Assembly (NCBI RefSeq): GCF_039542035.1 | Contig: NZ_BAABHJ010000004.1 | Span: 36,252 to 100,251 of the forward strand | Source of the DNA: Actinoallomurus liliacearum | GTDB lineage: Bacteria; Actinomycetota; Actinomycetes; Streptosporangiales; Streptosporangiaceae | Reading direction: 5' to 3' | DNA length: 64,000 nucleotides | In this document: positions 19,070-28,006 of the stretch, in pieces | Numbering within the stretch: the first letter of the stretch is position 1 | How the letters are laid out: each line of letters begins with the position of its first letter | Notes under the pieces: model-generated | Told to the model about the DNA's origin: nothing | What the model saw: the letters and a program-made list of their open reading frames with translations, nothing else | Database searches by the model: none | Made by a program: the position numbers and the translations under genes

Positions 19070-20230
19070 ATGCCGCTGACCGAAGCGCCGATCGTCCCTT
19101 TCAACCGCGCCTACATCACGGGCGTGGAACAGCAGTACATGACGACGGCCATCATGAACGGGCTCCTGGAAGGTGACGGGCCGTTCACGAGGCGGGCCAA
19201 CGCCCTGGTCGCCGAGATCATCGGGGCACCCGCCGCGTTGCTGACGACCTCCTGCACCCACGCCCTGGAGATGAGCGCGTTGCTGCTCGACCTCGTTCCA
19301 GGCGACGAGGTCATCGTGCCGTCGTTCACCTTCGTGTCGACGGCCACGGCGATCGCCCTGCGCGGCGCGGTCCCGGTCTTCGTCGACTGCCGGCCGGACA
19401 CCCTGAACCTGGACGAGCGCCGGGTCGAGGCGGCGGTCACGCCGCGGACCCGGGCGATCGTCGTCGTGCACTACGCGGGCGTGGCGTGCGAGATGGACGC
19501 CGTCACGGCGATCGCCGGCCGATACGGCCTCGCGGTGGTCGAGGACAACGCCCACGGGCTCGGCGGCCGTTACAAGGGCCGCCCCCTCGGGTCGTTCGGC
19601 ACCCTGGCCGCACAGAGTTTCCACGCGACGAAGAACGTCCAGTGCGGTGAGGGCGGAGCGCTGGTCGTCAACGACGCGGCACTCATCGAACGCGCCGAGA
19701 TCATCCGCGAGAAGGGGACGAACCGGAGTCAGTTCTTCCGCGGCATGACGGACAAGTACCGGTGGGTGGAGAACGGCTCCAGCTATCTGCCCTCGGACAT
19801 CCTGGCCGCCTTCCTGGTCGCGCAGTTGGAGGCGATCGACGACATCCAGCGTCGACGCCATCGCGTCTGGGACGCCTACGACGAACGGCTCGCGGACTGG
19901 GCCGGAGACAGAGGCGTCGGGCGGCCCACCGTCCCCGACGGCTGCGCCCACCCCGCGCACCTGTACTACCTGCTCCTGCCCGGTCTGCCGAGCCGCCAGT
20001 CCCTCCTCCGGCACCTGGCGGAACGAGGCGTGCGCGCGGCCTTCCACTACCAGCCCCTGCACACCGCGCCAGGTGGACTCCGTTACGGGCGAGTCGCCCC
20101 CGGAGGCTGCCCGGTCACCGAGGACGTCGCCGACCGGATCATCCGGCTCCCCCTGTTCGCGGAGATGAGCGACGCCGAACTGGACCTGGTCGTCGAGAGC
20201 ATCACGTCGTTCAGCGGACCGACCGCTTAA
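19070..20230 (+). CDS. wecE: dTDP-4-amino-4,6-dideoxygalactose transaminase
   Basis: This 386 aa PLP-dependent DegT/DnrJ/EryC1 aminotransferase has Lys188 in FHATKNVQCGEGGAL as the Schiff-base residue. The WecE/RffA-specific EKGTNRSQFFRG and DKYRWVENGSS loops are also present. WecE converts dTDP-4-keto-6-deoxyglucose (product of RmlB) to dTDP-Fuc4N using glutamate. rmlA and rmlB are nearby on the opposite strand, completing the route from glucose-1-phosphate. The ATG at 19070 is 24 bp after the polymerase stop with AGAGAGGA upstream. Confidence 0.9.
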   Translation: MPLTEAPIVPFNRAYITGVEQQYMTTAIMNGLLEGDGPFTRRANALVAEIIGAPAALLTTSCTHALEMSALLLDLVPGDEVIVPSFTFVSTATAIALRGAVPVFVDCRPDTLNLDERRVEAAVTPRTRAIVVVHYAGVACEMDAVTAIAGRYGLAVVEDNAHGLGGRYKGRPLGSFGTLAAQSFHATKNVQCGEGGALVVNDAALIERAEIIREKGTNRSQFFRGMTDKYRWVENGSSYLPSDILAAFLVAQLEAIDDIQRRRHRVWDAYDERLADWAGDRGVGRPTVPDGCAHPAHLYYLLLPGLPSRQSLLRHLAERGVRAAFHYQPLHTAPGGLRYGRVAPGGCPVTEDVADRIIRLPLFAEMSDAELDLVVESITSFSGPTA

Positions 20231-20239
20231 GGAGTGGCA

Positions 20240-22525
20240 GTGGCACCGGTGACAACGGTCCAGATGTCGAGGCGGGCCGGGAAGGAGACCTCGAAGCCTC
20301 GCGAGGTTCTCCGATCAGGCTGGATCCCGGCCGCGCTCACGCTCGCACTCGCCGTCGCGGTGTCGCACCACTATGGCGTCGCGGCTCGGCAGACGGTCGT
20401 GTTCGGCATGTCCGTCGTTCTCGGGGTGGCAGTGCCGGGGACTCTCCTCGCCCGCGCCCTCCGCGGTCACTCGGCCGGTCTCGGGGAGGACGTGGCGCTC
20501 GGCACCGCCCTCGGGCACGGGATGACCGTTCTCGCCTACGTCCCCGCCCGGTGGGCCGGACTGCCACTGCTGGTGCTCGCCTGGCCGGTCGCGACGATCG
20601 TCGCCTTCGTCATGGTTCCGGCGCTTCGTCCGTACTGGAGAGGGGCGGACCGTGCCGGCCGGGCCCCGATCGCGTTCTCGTGGGGTCTCGCCACATTCGT
20701 CGCACTGACCGTGGTCGCGAGCGCCACGTCCTTCTTCCGGGCGCACCGGCTGGCCTGGTCCGGGCACGCCACACCGTACGTCGACATGCTCTTCCACCTC
20801 AGCGTGGTGGGCGAGCTCAAGCACCACGTCCCGCCGACCTCACCGTTCGTGCTCGGCGAACCGCTCCACTACCACTGGTTCGTGTACGCCGACATGGCGG
20901 CGACGAGTTGGGTGACGGGGATCGAGCCCGAGACCCTGTTGTACCGCCTCTTCCTGCTCCCGGTCCTGGCGGCCACGGTCCTGCTGTTCGCGGCGATCGC
21001 ACGCCGGCTCACCGACCGGTGGTGGCCGGCGCTCGTGGCCCCTGGACTCGCGCTGTTCGCGCTGTGCCCGAACCCGTGCGCGTGGGCACCGGGTCTGGGG
21101 GCCGACTTCGTGCTGCGGTACAGCGTCCCCTGGTGCAGCCCCACCCAGACCTTCGGCGTGATGCTGTTCGCCTCCGTGGTCCTCCTCCTCGTCACGATCC
21201 TGCGGCAGCCGAGGTCCGGGAAGGGTCCTTGGACGATGTTCGCCATTCTGATCACGGCGACCTCGGGGGCGAAGTCGATCTTCCTGCCGATGCTCTTCGC
21301 CGGCCTGATCGTCGTGTCGGCCGTGACCCTGCTCGCACGGCGGCGGGTGCACCGGCCCGCCGTCATCGCCGTCCTCATGGTCACGGCGGCCCTGGTCTTC
21401 GCGCAGATCGTGATCTACGGTGGGGCCTCTGACGGGCTGGTGGTCCACCCCCTCTCGGTCTTCAGCACGCTCGCCGCGGACATCGGCTCGACGGCCGAGC
21501 CTTCTCTTCCGCTGAAGCTCGCGGTCGTCGTGGCCTGCGTGTTCGGACTGGGCTGCTTCTGGATTGGGGTGTTCCTCCTCGGGCTACGGCCCAGAGCGCT
21601 GCTCGACCCGCCGGTTCTGTTGCTCCTCGGGATCGGGGTGGCCGGGTTCGCGGCGGGTGTGACCCTCCGCTTCCCGGGCAGTTCCCAGCGCTACTTCCTG
21701 TATGGCGCGACGCCGTACCTGTGCCTCGCCGCGGTCCACGGACTGGCGGCCGTACTCCCCCGCCCGGACATCGCCCGGTCGCGTTCCGTACCGGCCCTGG
21801 TGGGAGCGCTGGCCGGTGGAGTCGCCGTCATCCTGACCGTCCGCCGACTGGACGGAACGGCCAGGCCCGAGGCCGACGAGATGGTGCGACGGATCGTCGG
21901 CCCCGTCACCGTGCTCGTGCTCCTCATCGCCGCCCTCGCGGTGACACTGCTCGTGGCCGGACGCCGGCGCCTCGCGCTGCGGGCGGTGTCGCCGGGGGTG
22001 ATCGCCGCGTTCGTCATGGGCCTGGCGGTGCCCGCCAGCGTCGCCCACGTGAAGGAAACGTGGCACAACGTCTCCGCCGGGTCACCGACGACCGTCGTAC
22101 CCCCGGGGACCGTCAGAGCGGGACGCTGGCTCCGTGACCACTCGCGCCCGGACGACATCGTCGCGACGAACGCGACCTGCACGGCGTCCGACGCCCGGGT
22201 CTGCGACCTGAACCACTTCTCGGTGACCGCCTACACCGAACGGCGCCTCCTGGTGGAGACCTGGATCTACGAGATGAGGACCCAGGACCAAGCGGCGAAG
22301 GAGCACGTCGAGGACGCCTCCGTACCGTTCTGGGACGGTCGGCGGCTGGCGGACAACGACGCCGCCTTCCACCGCCCGTCGCCCGCTACGGTGCGGCGGC
22401 TGCGCGACCGGTACGGCGTGCGCTGGCTGTTCGTCGACCGGCGGGAGGACCGGCCCGGGCCCGGACTCGACCGGTTCGCGCGCCTGCGGTACGCGGCGGG
22501 CGACTGGGCCGTCTACGAAATCTGA
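20240..22525 (+). CDS. Large polytopic membrane protein, GT-C/DUF2298-like
   Basis: This 761 aa protein has at least 14 hydrophobic segments and a soluble C-terminal part (about residues 610-761). The first luminal-type loop contains acidic and aromatic residues (GHATPYVDMLFHLS, LGEPLHYHWFVYADM), as in GT-C lipid-linked glycosyltransferases. The C-terminal part resembles the extracytoplasmic tail of such enzymes. The GTG at 20240 is preferred because GGAG at 20231-20234 then has proper spacing; GTG 20234 would overlap that site. It probably transfers a sugar from a polyprenyl carrier outside the membrane; unproven. It ends in a 13 bp convergent overlap with rmlB. Confidence 0.6.
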   Translation: MAPVTTVQMSRRAGKETSKPREVLRSGWIPAALTLALAVAVSHHYGVAARQTVVFGMSVVLGVAVPGTLLARALRGHSAGLGEDVALGTALGHGMTVLAYVPARWAGLPLLVLAWPVATIVAFVMVPALRPYWRGADRAGRAPIAFSWGLATFVALTVVASATSFFRAHRLAWSGHATPYVDMLFHLSVVGELKHHVPPTSPFVLGEPLHYHWFVYADMAATSWVTGIEPETLLYRLFLLPVLAATVLLFAAIARRLTDRWWPALVAPGLALFALCPNPCAWAPGLGADFVLRYSVPWCSPTQTFGVMLFASVVLLLVTILRQPRSGKGPWTMFAILITATSGAKSIFLPMLFAGLIVVSAVTLLARRRVHRPAVIAVLMVTAALVFAQIVIYGGASDGLVVHPLSVFSTLAADIGSTAEPSLPLKLAVVVACVFGLGCFWIGVFLLGLRPRALLDPPVLLLLGIGVAGFAAGVTLRFPGSSQRYFLYGATPYLCLAAVHGLAAVLPRPDIARSRSVPALVGALAGGVAVILTVRRLDGTARPEADEMVRRIVGPVTVLVLLIAALAVTLLVAGRRRLALRAVSPGVIAAFVMGLAVPASVAHVKETWHNVSAGSPTTVVPPGTVRAGRWLRDHSRPDDIVATNATCTASDARVCDLNHFSVTAYTERRLLVETWIYEMRTQDQAAKEHVEDASVPFWDGRRLADNDAAFHRPSPATVRRLRDRYGVRWLFVDRREDRPGPGLDRFARLRYAAGDWAVYEI

Positions 22526-23505
22526 TCTCGCGCGTCGCGCGAAGTGAGGGGGCGCCACCACGCCTCGTTGTCGGCGTACCAGCGCACGACCTCGGCGAGT
22601 CCCTCGTCGAAGTCGACCTCGGGCCGGTAGCCGAGCCCGCGGATCTTCGTCGTGTCGACGGAGTAGCGTAGGTCATGGCCTGGCCGGTCGGGCACGTACT
22701 CGACCATCTCCCAGCCCACTCCGTGCGCCGCGAGCAGTCGCCGGGCGAGGTCGGCGTTGGTCAGCTCGACGCCGCCGCCGATGTTGTACGTCTCCCCCGG
22801 CGACCCCTTCTGGAGCACGAGCTGGATGCCGCGGCAGTGGTCGGCGACGTGCAGCCACTCCCGTACGTTGCGCCCGTCGCCGTACAGCGGGATCCCGCGT
22901 CCGTCGAGCAGGTTCGTCACGAAGAGAGGGATGATCTTCTCCGGGAACTGCCGCGGGCCGTAGTTGTTCGAACAGCGGGTGACGCGGACGTCGAGGCCGT
23001 ACGTCCGGTGGTACGCGCGGCAGAGCAGGTCCGCGCCGGCCTTCGAGGCAGAGTAGGGAGAGTTGGGCAGGAGGGGATCCGTCTCCACCCAGGATCCTTC
23101 GTCTATCGACCCGTACACCTCGTCGGTGGAGATCTGGACGAACGTCTGGATCCCTGACTTGACGGCCGCTTCGAGCAGCCGCTGCGTGCCGAGCACGTTC
23201 GTGCCGACGAAGTCGGCGGCGGCGCCGATCGATCGGTCGACATGCGTCTCCGCGGCGAAGTTGACGATGAAGTCGTGCCCGGGGACCAGCCGCCTCAACA
23301 GGTCACCGTCCGCGATGTCGCCGCGTACGAAGGTGAGATCCGGATGTCCTGCCACCGCCGACAGGTTCTCCAGCCGGCCGGCGTAGGTGAGCTTGTCCAG
23401 AACGGTGACCCTGGCGTCCTCGAAACCCGGATAGGCACCGCACAGCAGCGCGCGAACATAATTCGATCCGATGAAACCGGCTCCGCCGGTGACGAGAAAC
23501 CTCAT
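22513..23505 (-). CDS. rmlB: dTDP-glucose 4,6-dehydratase
   Basis: This 330 aa extended SDR has TGGAGFIGSN, the RmlB-specific FAAETHVDRSI, STDEVYG (catalytic Asp-Glu), YSASK, NNYGPRQFPEK and the GDGRNVREWLHV block. It makes dTDP-4-keto-6-deoxy-D-glucose. It overlaps rmlA by ATGA, and its 3' end overlaps the convergent membrane GT gene by 13 bp. Confidence 0.95.
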   Translation of the reverse strand: MRFLVTGGAGFIGSNYVRALLCGAYPGFEDARVTVLDKLTYAGRLENLSAVAGHPDLTFVRGDIADGDLLRRLVPGHDFIVNFAAETHVDRSIGAAADFVGTNVLGTQRLLEAAVKSGIQTFVQISTDEVYGSIDEGSWVETDPLLPNSPYSASKAGADLLCRAYHRTYGLDVRVTRCSNNYGPRQFPEKIIPLFVTNLLDGRGIPLYGDGRNVREWLHVADHCRGIQLVLQKGSPGETYNIGGGVELTNADLARRLLAAHGVGWEMVEYVPDRPGHDLRYSVDTTKIRGLGYRPEVDFDEGLAEVVRWYADNEAWWRPLTSRDARDQIS

Positions 23506-24569
23506 GCCCGTAGCTGCACCTTACTGTGATCGCCCACCATGAGCCGGTGGGCGTTGGGGACGCGTGAGGTGCCCGTCACCTCGACGTCCCGTCCGATCAG
23601 CGAGTGCTCGATGCGCGGCACGCTCCGGATGGTGGAGCTCCCGAGGACGATGGAGTACTCGATCTCCGCGTCCTCGATCACGCAGTCCTCGGCGATGGAC
23701 GTGAACGGCCCTACATAGGAGCGGACCACCTTGGTCCCGGCCCCGATGACGATCGGCCCGCGCAGGACGGAGTCCTCGACGACGGCGCCCGGATGGACGA
23801 CGACCCGTCCCTCGATCTCCGAACGCCCACCTATCGTGCCGTCCGTTCGAGCCTCGACCCGCTCCAGAAGGATACGGTTGCACTCGAGGATGTCCCGCAG
23901 CCTGCCGGTGTCCTTCCAGTACCCGCTGACCAGGTACGAATGCACCTTGTGGTCGCGGTTGATCAACCACTGGATCGCATCGGTGATCTCCAGTTCCCCC
24001 CGCGCCGACGGGGTGATGGCCCGCACCGCCTCGTGCACCACCGGCGAGAACATGTACACCCCGACGATGGCGAGGTCGCTCCGCGGCACATCCGGTTTCT
24101 CCTGGAGGCTGAGGATGGCGCCGTCGGCGTCGAGCTCGGCGACACCATAGAACTGCGGCTCCGCGACCCTGCTGAGCAGGAGCTGTGCCGCGTAGGCGCT
24201 CGACTGGAAAGCGGCCACCAGATCCGCTATCCCGCCGATGAGGAGATTGTCGCCGAGATACATCACGAAGTCGTCATCACCGAGGAATTCCCGCGCGATG
24301 ACGACACAATGCGCGAGTCCCAACGGCGCTTCCTGCTGAATGTAGGACACTTTCAACCCGAAGTCCGATCCGTCGCCGACCGCGGCTCGGACCTCGTCGC
24401 CGGTGTCCCCGACGACGATGGCGGTCTCGGTGATCCCCGCCTCGCGAATCGCGTCCAGGCCATAGAAGAGCACCGGCCGGTTCGCCACCGGGACGAGCTG
24501 CTTCGCCGAAGTATGGGTGAGGGGACGTAGGCGGGTGCCTCGCCCTCCGGCCAAGACCAATGCCTTCAT
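23502..24569 (-). CDS. rmlA: Glucose-1-phosphate thymidylyltransferase, long form with beta-helix tail
   Basis: The 355 aa protein starts at 24569 (MKALVLAGGRGTRLRPLTH) with GGGGGAG upstream. The nucleotidyltransferase domain has the GGRGTRLRP signature, the KQLVPVANRP motif, YLGDNL and the sugar-binding EKP region. Residues beyond about 235 form left-handed beta-helix repeats (IGGRSEIEGRVVVHPGAVVEDSVL pattern), as in StrD/RmlA-long enzymes of antibiotic and glycan loci. It makes dTDP-glucose for RmlB and WecE; no rmlC or rmlD is present. Confidence 0.92.
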   Translation of the reverse strand: MKALVLAGGRGTRLRPLTHTSAKQLVPVANRPVLFYGLDAIREAGITETAIVVGDTGDEVRAAVGDGSDFGLKVSYIQQEAPLGLAHCVVIAREFLGDDDFVMYLGDNLLIGGIADLVAAFQSSAYAAQLLLSRVAEPQFYGVAELDADGAILSLQEKPDVPRSDLAIVGVYMFSPVVHEAVRAITPSARGELEITDAIQWLINRDHKVHSYLVSGYWKDTGRLRDILECNRILLERVEARTDGTIGGRSEIEGRVVVHPGAVVEDSVLRGPIVIGAGTKVVRSYVGPFTSIAEDCVIEDAEIEYSIVLGSSTIRSVPRIEHSLIGRDVEVTGTSRVPNAHRLMVGDHSKVQLRA

Positions 24570-24804
24570 GCCGGCTCCCCCTCGATTCGGCGCATGGCCA
24601 TACCACGATCGCATGCGGTTCTCATACGCAGAACGAGGGCCACCGCGTCTTTGCCGATCGCTGCCCGAGATCGAATGACCTATTTGCGCACCAGGCGATA
24701 GGACACGCCGGCCGCCGTGCATCCATTGCTTAGGATATCTACATCGGCGGATCCGGCCGCTCTGATTGCGAGCAACTCATCGATAACTCGGACAAAGGAG
24801 TGGA
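24570..24804. promoter_or_regulatory. Divergent spacer between rmlA and methyltransferase operons
   Basis: This 235 bp spacer is less GC-rich near 24720-24800 and contains TTGCTTAGGATATCTACAT about 90 bp before the methyltransferase ATG. It probably contains back-to-back promoters. No convincing operator or riboswitch is visible. Confidence 0.3.
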
Positions 24805-25422
24805 ATGCAGGAACTACTGCGGGTTGTCGAGACCTACTTCGAAGACAAGATCAAGACACATGGCGCCACCCATTTCGGTGTGGATTTCATGACCCCGACC
24901 GCACAGACGGGCCGCTTCGAACAACTCGTCAAAGTGATCGACGGTGACAAGGCGTTCTCCATCATCGACTACGGGAGCGGATACGGCGCGCTGGTGGAGG
25001 TTCTGGCGGCCCGCTGGACCGACTTCACCTACTGCGGATTCGACATCTCGAAAGCGATGCGAGTCGCAGGTGAATCGCTCTACGCAAGCGACGCGCGAAT
25101 ACACTTCGTCGGCGACTACGCCGAGCTCGAGGTGGCCGACTACAGCGTCGCCAGCGGCATTTTCAACATCAAACTCGACTGCGACTCCGACACCTGGCAG
25201 CAGTACGCCATCGAGGAGGTCGGGCGCATGGCTGCGGTGAGCAAGAAGGGCTTCGCCTTCAACATGCTCACGTCATACTCCGATCCGGAGCACATGCGAG
25301 ACGACCTTTATTACGGAGACCCTCTCCTGTACTTCGACTACTGCAAGCGCAACTTCTCGCGCAACGTCGCACTGCTACACGACTACAACGGGTTCGACTT
25401 CACGATCATAGTGCGCCTTTAG
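24805..25422 (+). CDS. Class I SAM-dependent methyltransferase
   Basis: This 205 aa protein has a Rossmann SAM-binding motif, IIDYGSGYGALVE, near residue 52, a FDIS second-strand acidic end, and a compact C-terminal half. It starts at ATG 24805 with AAAGGAG upstream and leads the plus-strand run that includes GT2, WbqC, GtrA and the paired GT2 genes. It probably methylates a sugar or its amino group; acceptor unknown. Base composition is slightly lower in GC than its neighbours. Confidence 0.75.
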   Translation: MQELLRVVETYFEDKIKTHGATHFGVDFMTPTAQTGRFEQLVKVIDGDKAFSIIDYGSGYGALVEVLAARWTDFTYCGFDISKAMRVAGESLYASDARIHFVGDYAELEVADYSVASGIFNIKLDCDSDTWQQYAIEEVGRMAAVSKKGFAFNMLTSYSDPEHMRDDLYYGDPLLYFDYCKRNFSRNVALLHDYNGFDFTIIVRL

Positions 25423-25464
25423 CGCGCCCCTCAGGCTCCCGAACGGTAATCCTGCGAGGTAAAG

Positions 25465-26439
25465 GTGTTCGTTTCCGTAGTCGTTCCGTGCTATCGATCA
25501 GCCCGGACCCTGCCGTCGCTCGTCGGCCGACTCGCCACCGCCCTGCCCGCGGCGGCCATCGGATATGAGGTGGTGCTGGTCGTCGACGGCAGCCCGGATG
25601 ACACCTGGGAGGTCGCGGCCGAACTCGCACGGGACCGCCCGGAGGTCCGCGCGATCCGGCTGGCGCGCAACTACGGCCAGCACAACGCCACCATCGCCGG
25701 GGTACGCGCCGCCGTGCACGAGGTCATCGTGACCATGGACGACGACCTGCAGCACCCGCCGGAGGAGATTCCGCGCCTGCTGGCCGCGCTCACCGACGAA
25801 GTCGATCTCGTGTACGGCCACCCGCGTGAGGAGGAGCACGGGATTCTGCGCAATCTCTCGTCGCAGTTGTTCAAACTCGGGCTGTCCGGACCGCTCGGCG
25901 CGCGAGACGCCAGGTCGCTGAGCGCGTTCCGCGCGTTCCGCGCGTTCTTGCGTAGCGGTCTGGGCGACGTGACCGGTCCTTTTGTGTGTCTCGACGTCGT
26001 CTTGCACTGGTGTACCACGAAAATCAAGGACGTCGAGGTGCACATGGACCAGCGCGGCGAGGGAAGGTCCGGCTATACGCTGCGCACGCTACTGCGCCAG
26101 GCCGTCAACCTGATCGTCGCGTACAGTTCGACGCCGCTGCGACTCGTGAGCTACCTCGGTCTTCTCGTCGGCGGGTTCGGAGCCTGCCTCCTCGGCCTCT
26201 TCCTGTGGACCTACTTCTCGGGTCACACGAGCGTCGCCGGGTTCACCAGCATCGCCTCGATGATCGCGCTGTTCTCGAGCGCGCAGATGCTCGGCATCGG
26301 GGTCCTTGGTGAATATCTCGGCCGACTCCACTCCGGCGGCATGGGCCGCCCCACGTATGTAGTGCGAACAGAGGTCGGCGTGACCGGCGCGAGCACGGGT
26401 CAGATTCGCGTCCCCGAAGTCGTGTCCCAGCGGTCATAA
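25465..26439 (+). CDS. DPM1/ArnC-like GT2 with two C-terminal TM segments
   Basis: This 324 aa protein has an N-terminal GT-A domain (VSVVVPCYRS, VVDGSPDDT, TMDDDLQHPPEE with the DDD metal site), then two TM helices around residues 230-300. This is the architecture of polyprenyl-phosphate glycosyltransferases such as ArnC and GtrB. It would make undecaprenyl-phosphate-linked sugar for use outside the membrane. A GtrA-type protein encoded at 27185 could flip it and the GT-C-like protein at 20240 could use it; this three-part scheme is inference. GTG start at 25465. Confidence 0.85.
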   Translation: MFVSVVVPCYRSARTLPSLVGRLATALPAAAIGYEVVLVVDGSPDDTWEVAAELARDRPEVRAIRLARNYGQHNATIAGVRAAVHEVIVTMDDDLQHPPEEIPRLLAALTDEVDLVYGHPREEEHGILRNLSSQLFKLGLSGPLGARDARSLSAFRAFRAFLRSGLGDVTGPFVCLDVVLHWCTTKIKDVEVHMDQRGEGRSGYTLRTLLRQAVNLIVAYSSTPLRLVSYLGLLVGGFGACLLGLFLWTYFSGHTSVAGFTSIASMIALFSSAQMLGIGVLGEYLGRLHSGGMGRPTYVVRTEVGVTGASTGQIRVPEVVSQRS

Positions 26440-26453
26440 TAGGGGTGGAATGC

Positions 26454-27161
26454 GTGAAACGAGTCGCGATAGTGCAGTCGAACTACATCCCGTGGAAAGG
26501 CTACTTCGACCTGATCGCCGCGGTCGATGAGTTCATCTTGCTCGACAACGTGCAGTTCACGACCAGGGACTGGCGCAATCGCAACCGCATCAAGACGGCG
26601 TCCGGCGTCCGATGGCTCTCGATCCCGGTCATCCGCGGCGCGCGGAACCGGCCGATCAATGAAGTGGAGTCCGGTGACCCGGACTGGCGTCTCGAACACT
26701 GGCGGATCCTCACGGAGGCGTACCGCAGGGCTCCGCACTGGGCGGACGCGGCGCCGATCCTGGAACGGCTCTACCAGGGCTGCGAGAGCACCCGGCTGTC
26801 CACGATCAACCGGCACTTCCTCGAAGGCGTCTGCGACATCCTCCGGATCCGGGCCGAGTTCAGCCGGGCCGAGGACTACGACCCGACAGGGACCAAGACC
26901 GAGCGTTTGGTGGATCTGTGCGTGAAGGCCGGTGCCGACGAGTACGTGACAGGCCCGGCGGCCCGCGCCTATCTCGATGAGAGCCTCTTTCACGACGCGG
27001 GCATAGACGTCCGTTGGTTCGACTATTCCGGATACCCGGAGTACCCCCAGGTCCATCCGCCGTTCGACCACCAGGTGAGCATTCTCGACCTCATCGTCAA
27101 CACCGGACCGGCCGCCGCCCGATACCTCAAGTTCGCCGCCCCGGCGTCCACCCGTTCGTGA
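26454..27161 (+). CDS. WbqC-like family protein
   Basis: This 235 aa protein with VAIVQSNYIPWKGYFDLI at the N-terminus and LLDNVQFTTRDWRNRNRIKT shows the WbqC family signature. WbqC proteins occur in O-antigen and capsule loci beside amino-sugar genes and are suspected to modify sugar amino groups; biochemistry is sparse. The GTG at 26454 is favoured because AGGGG at 26441-26445 is correctly spaced. With no WecD acetyltransferase here, it is a candidate for modifying the Fuc4N amino group. Confidence 0.8.
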   Translation: MKRVAIVQSNYIPWKGYFDLIAAVDEFILLDNVQFTTRDWRNRNRIKTASGVRWLSIPVIRGARNRPINEVESGDPDWRLEHWRILTEAYRRAPHWADAAPILERLYQGCESTRLSTINRHFLEGVCDILRIRAEFSRAEDYDPTGTKTERLVDLCVKAGADEYVTGPAARAYLDESLFHDAGIDVRWFDYSGYPEYPQVHPPFDHQVSILDLIVNTGPAAARYLKFAAPASTRS

Positions 27162-27184
27162 GCCACACCCGGAGTGAGCGTGCC

Positions 27185-27643
27185 ATGTCGCGATCGAACG
27201 GCCGGACAACGCTGAGAACCCGTGCCGCGCGCTGGGCCTGGATCTCAGAACTCTTCGGCGAGCGCGTCACCTACCTGCTGGCGGGCGGCGTCACCGCCGT
27301 GGTCTACTACGTGCTCCTCGGCGTCGGGCTGCTGGCCGCCCAGGACCGGGTGCCGTACCTGTTCCTGGTGGTGGGCAGCCACTTCATCACCGCCCTGATC
27401 GTCTATCCGATGTACCGGATGGCGATCTTCAAGGTCTCCGACGAGGACTGGCTGCCCGGCTTCATGCGGTTCTACGCGGTCGGGCTCGGCTTCCTCACGG
27501 CGTCCGTGATCGGCCTGCCGATCATGGTCGAGTTCGGCGGGGTTCCCCTCATGGTGGCGCAGGCCCTGATCATCCTGATGAGCCCGCCGCTGAGTTACGC
27601 GATAAATCGGACCTGGACCTTCCGGAAGCGAGGCGACGCCTGA
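27185..27643 (+). CDS. GtrA-family membrane protein
   Basis: This 152 aa protein has four hydrophobic segments and the typical C-terminal NRTWTFRKRG end. GtrA proteins are proposed flippases for undecaprenyl-phosphate-glucose and related carriers and usually sit beside GtrB/ArnC-like GT2 enzymes, as here. The ATG at 27185 has GGAG ten bases upstream. It lies 1 bp from the next gene. Confidence 0.8.
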   Translation: MSRSNGRTTLRTRAARWAWISELFGERVTYLLAGGVTAVVYYVLLGVGLLAAQDRVPYLFLVVGSHFITALIVYPMYRMAIFKVSDEDWLPGFMRFYAVGLGFLTASVIGLPIMVEFGGVPLMVAQALIILMSPPLSYAINRTWTFRKRGDA

Positions 27644-27644
27644 C

Positions 27645-28006
27645 ATGTCCGCACAGCCACGGATGGCATGCGTGGTCGCCACGATCGGCCGGCCGGTCCA
27701 CCTGGACACGCTCCTGCGGTCACTGGCCGACCAGACCCTGCCACCCAGCCACGTCATCGTCGTCGACCAGAGCACGAACACCAAGACCGCCGACGTCATC
27801 GACACCTGGCGCGACCGCCTCCCCCTGCGCCGCCTCACCTCCGCCCGCGGCCTCTCGCTCGGACGCAACACCGGCCTGGCCGCCCTCGGCGACGACTACG
27901 ACATCGTCACCTTCCCCGACGACGACGTCCGCCTCGCCCCCGACGCCCTCGCGAACGCCGCCGCCGCCTTCGCCACCGGCGACCACATCGGCGTCGTATC
28001 CGGCGC
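27645..28006 (+). repeat. 362-bp near-identical direct repeat, copy 1
   Basis: This 5' part of GT2 copy A matches 28682-29043 with three differences (G/T at the third codon and two changes turning Leu into Ala in ARGLSLG/ARGASLG). The abrupt loss of identity after CGGCGC at 28006 indicates recombination or conversion rather than uniform drift. Confidence 0.95.

Noticed and set aside
22513..24569. dTDP-rhamnose pathway
   Set aside because: Only rmlA and rmlB are present; rmlC and rmlD are absent from the window while wecE is present, so Fuc4N is the better inference.
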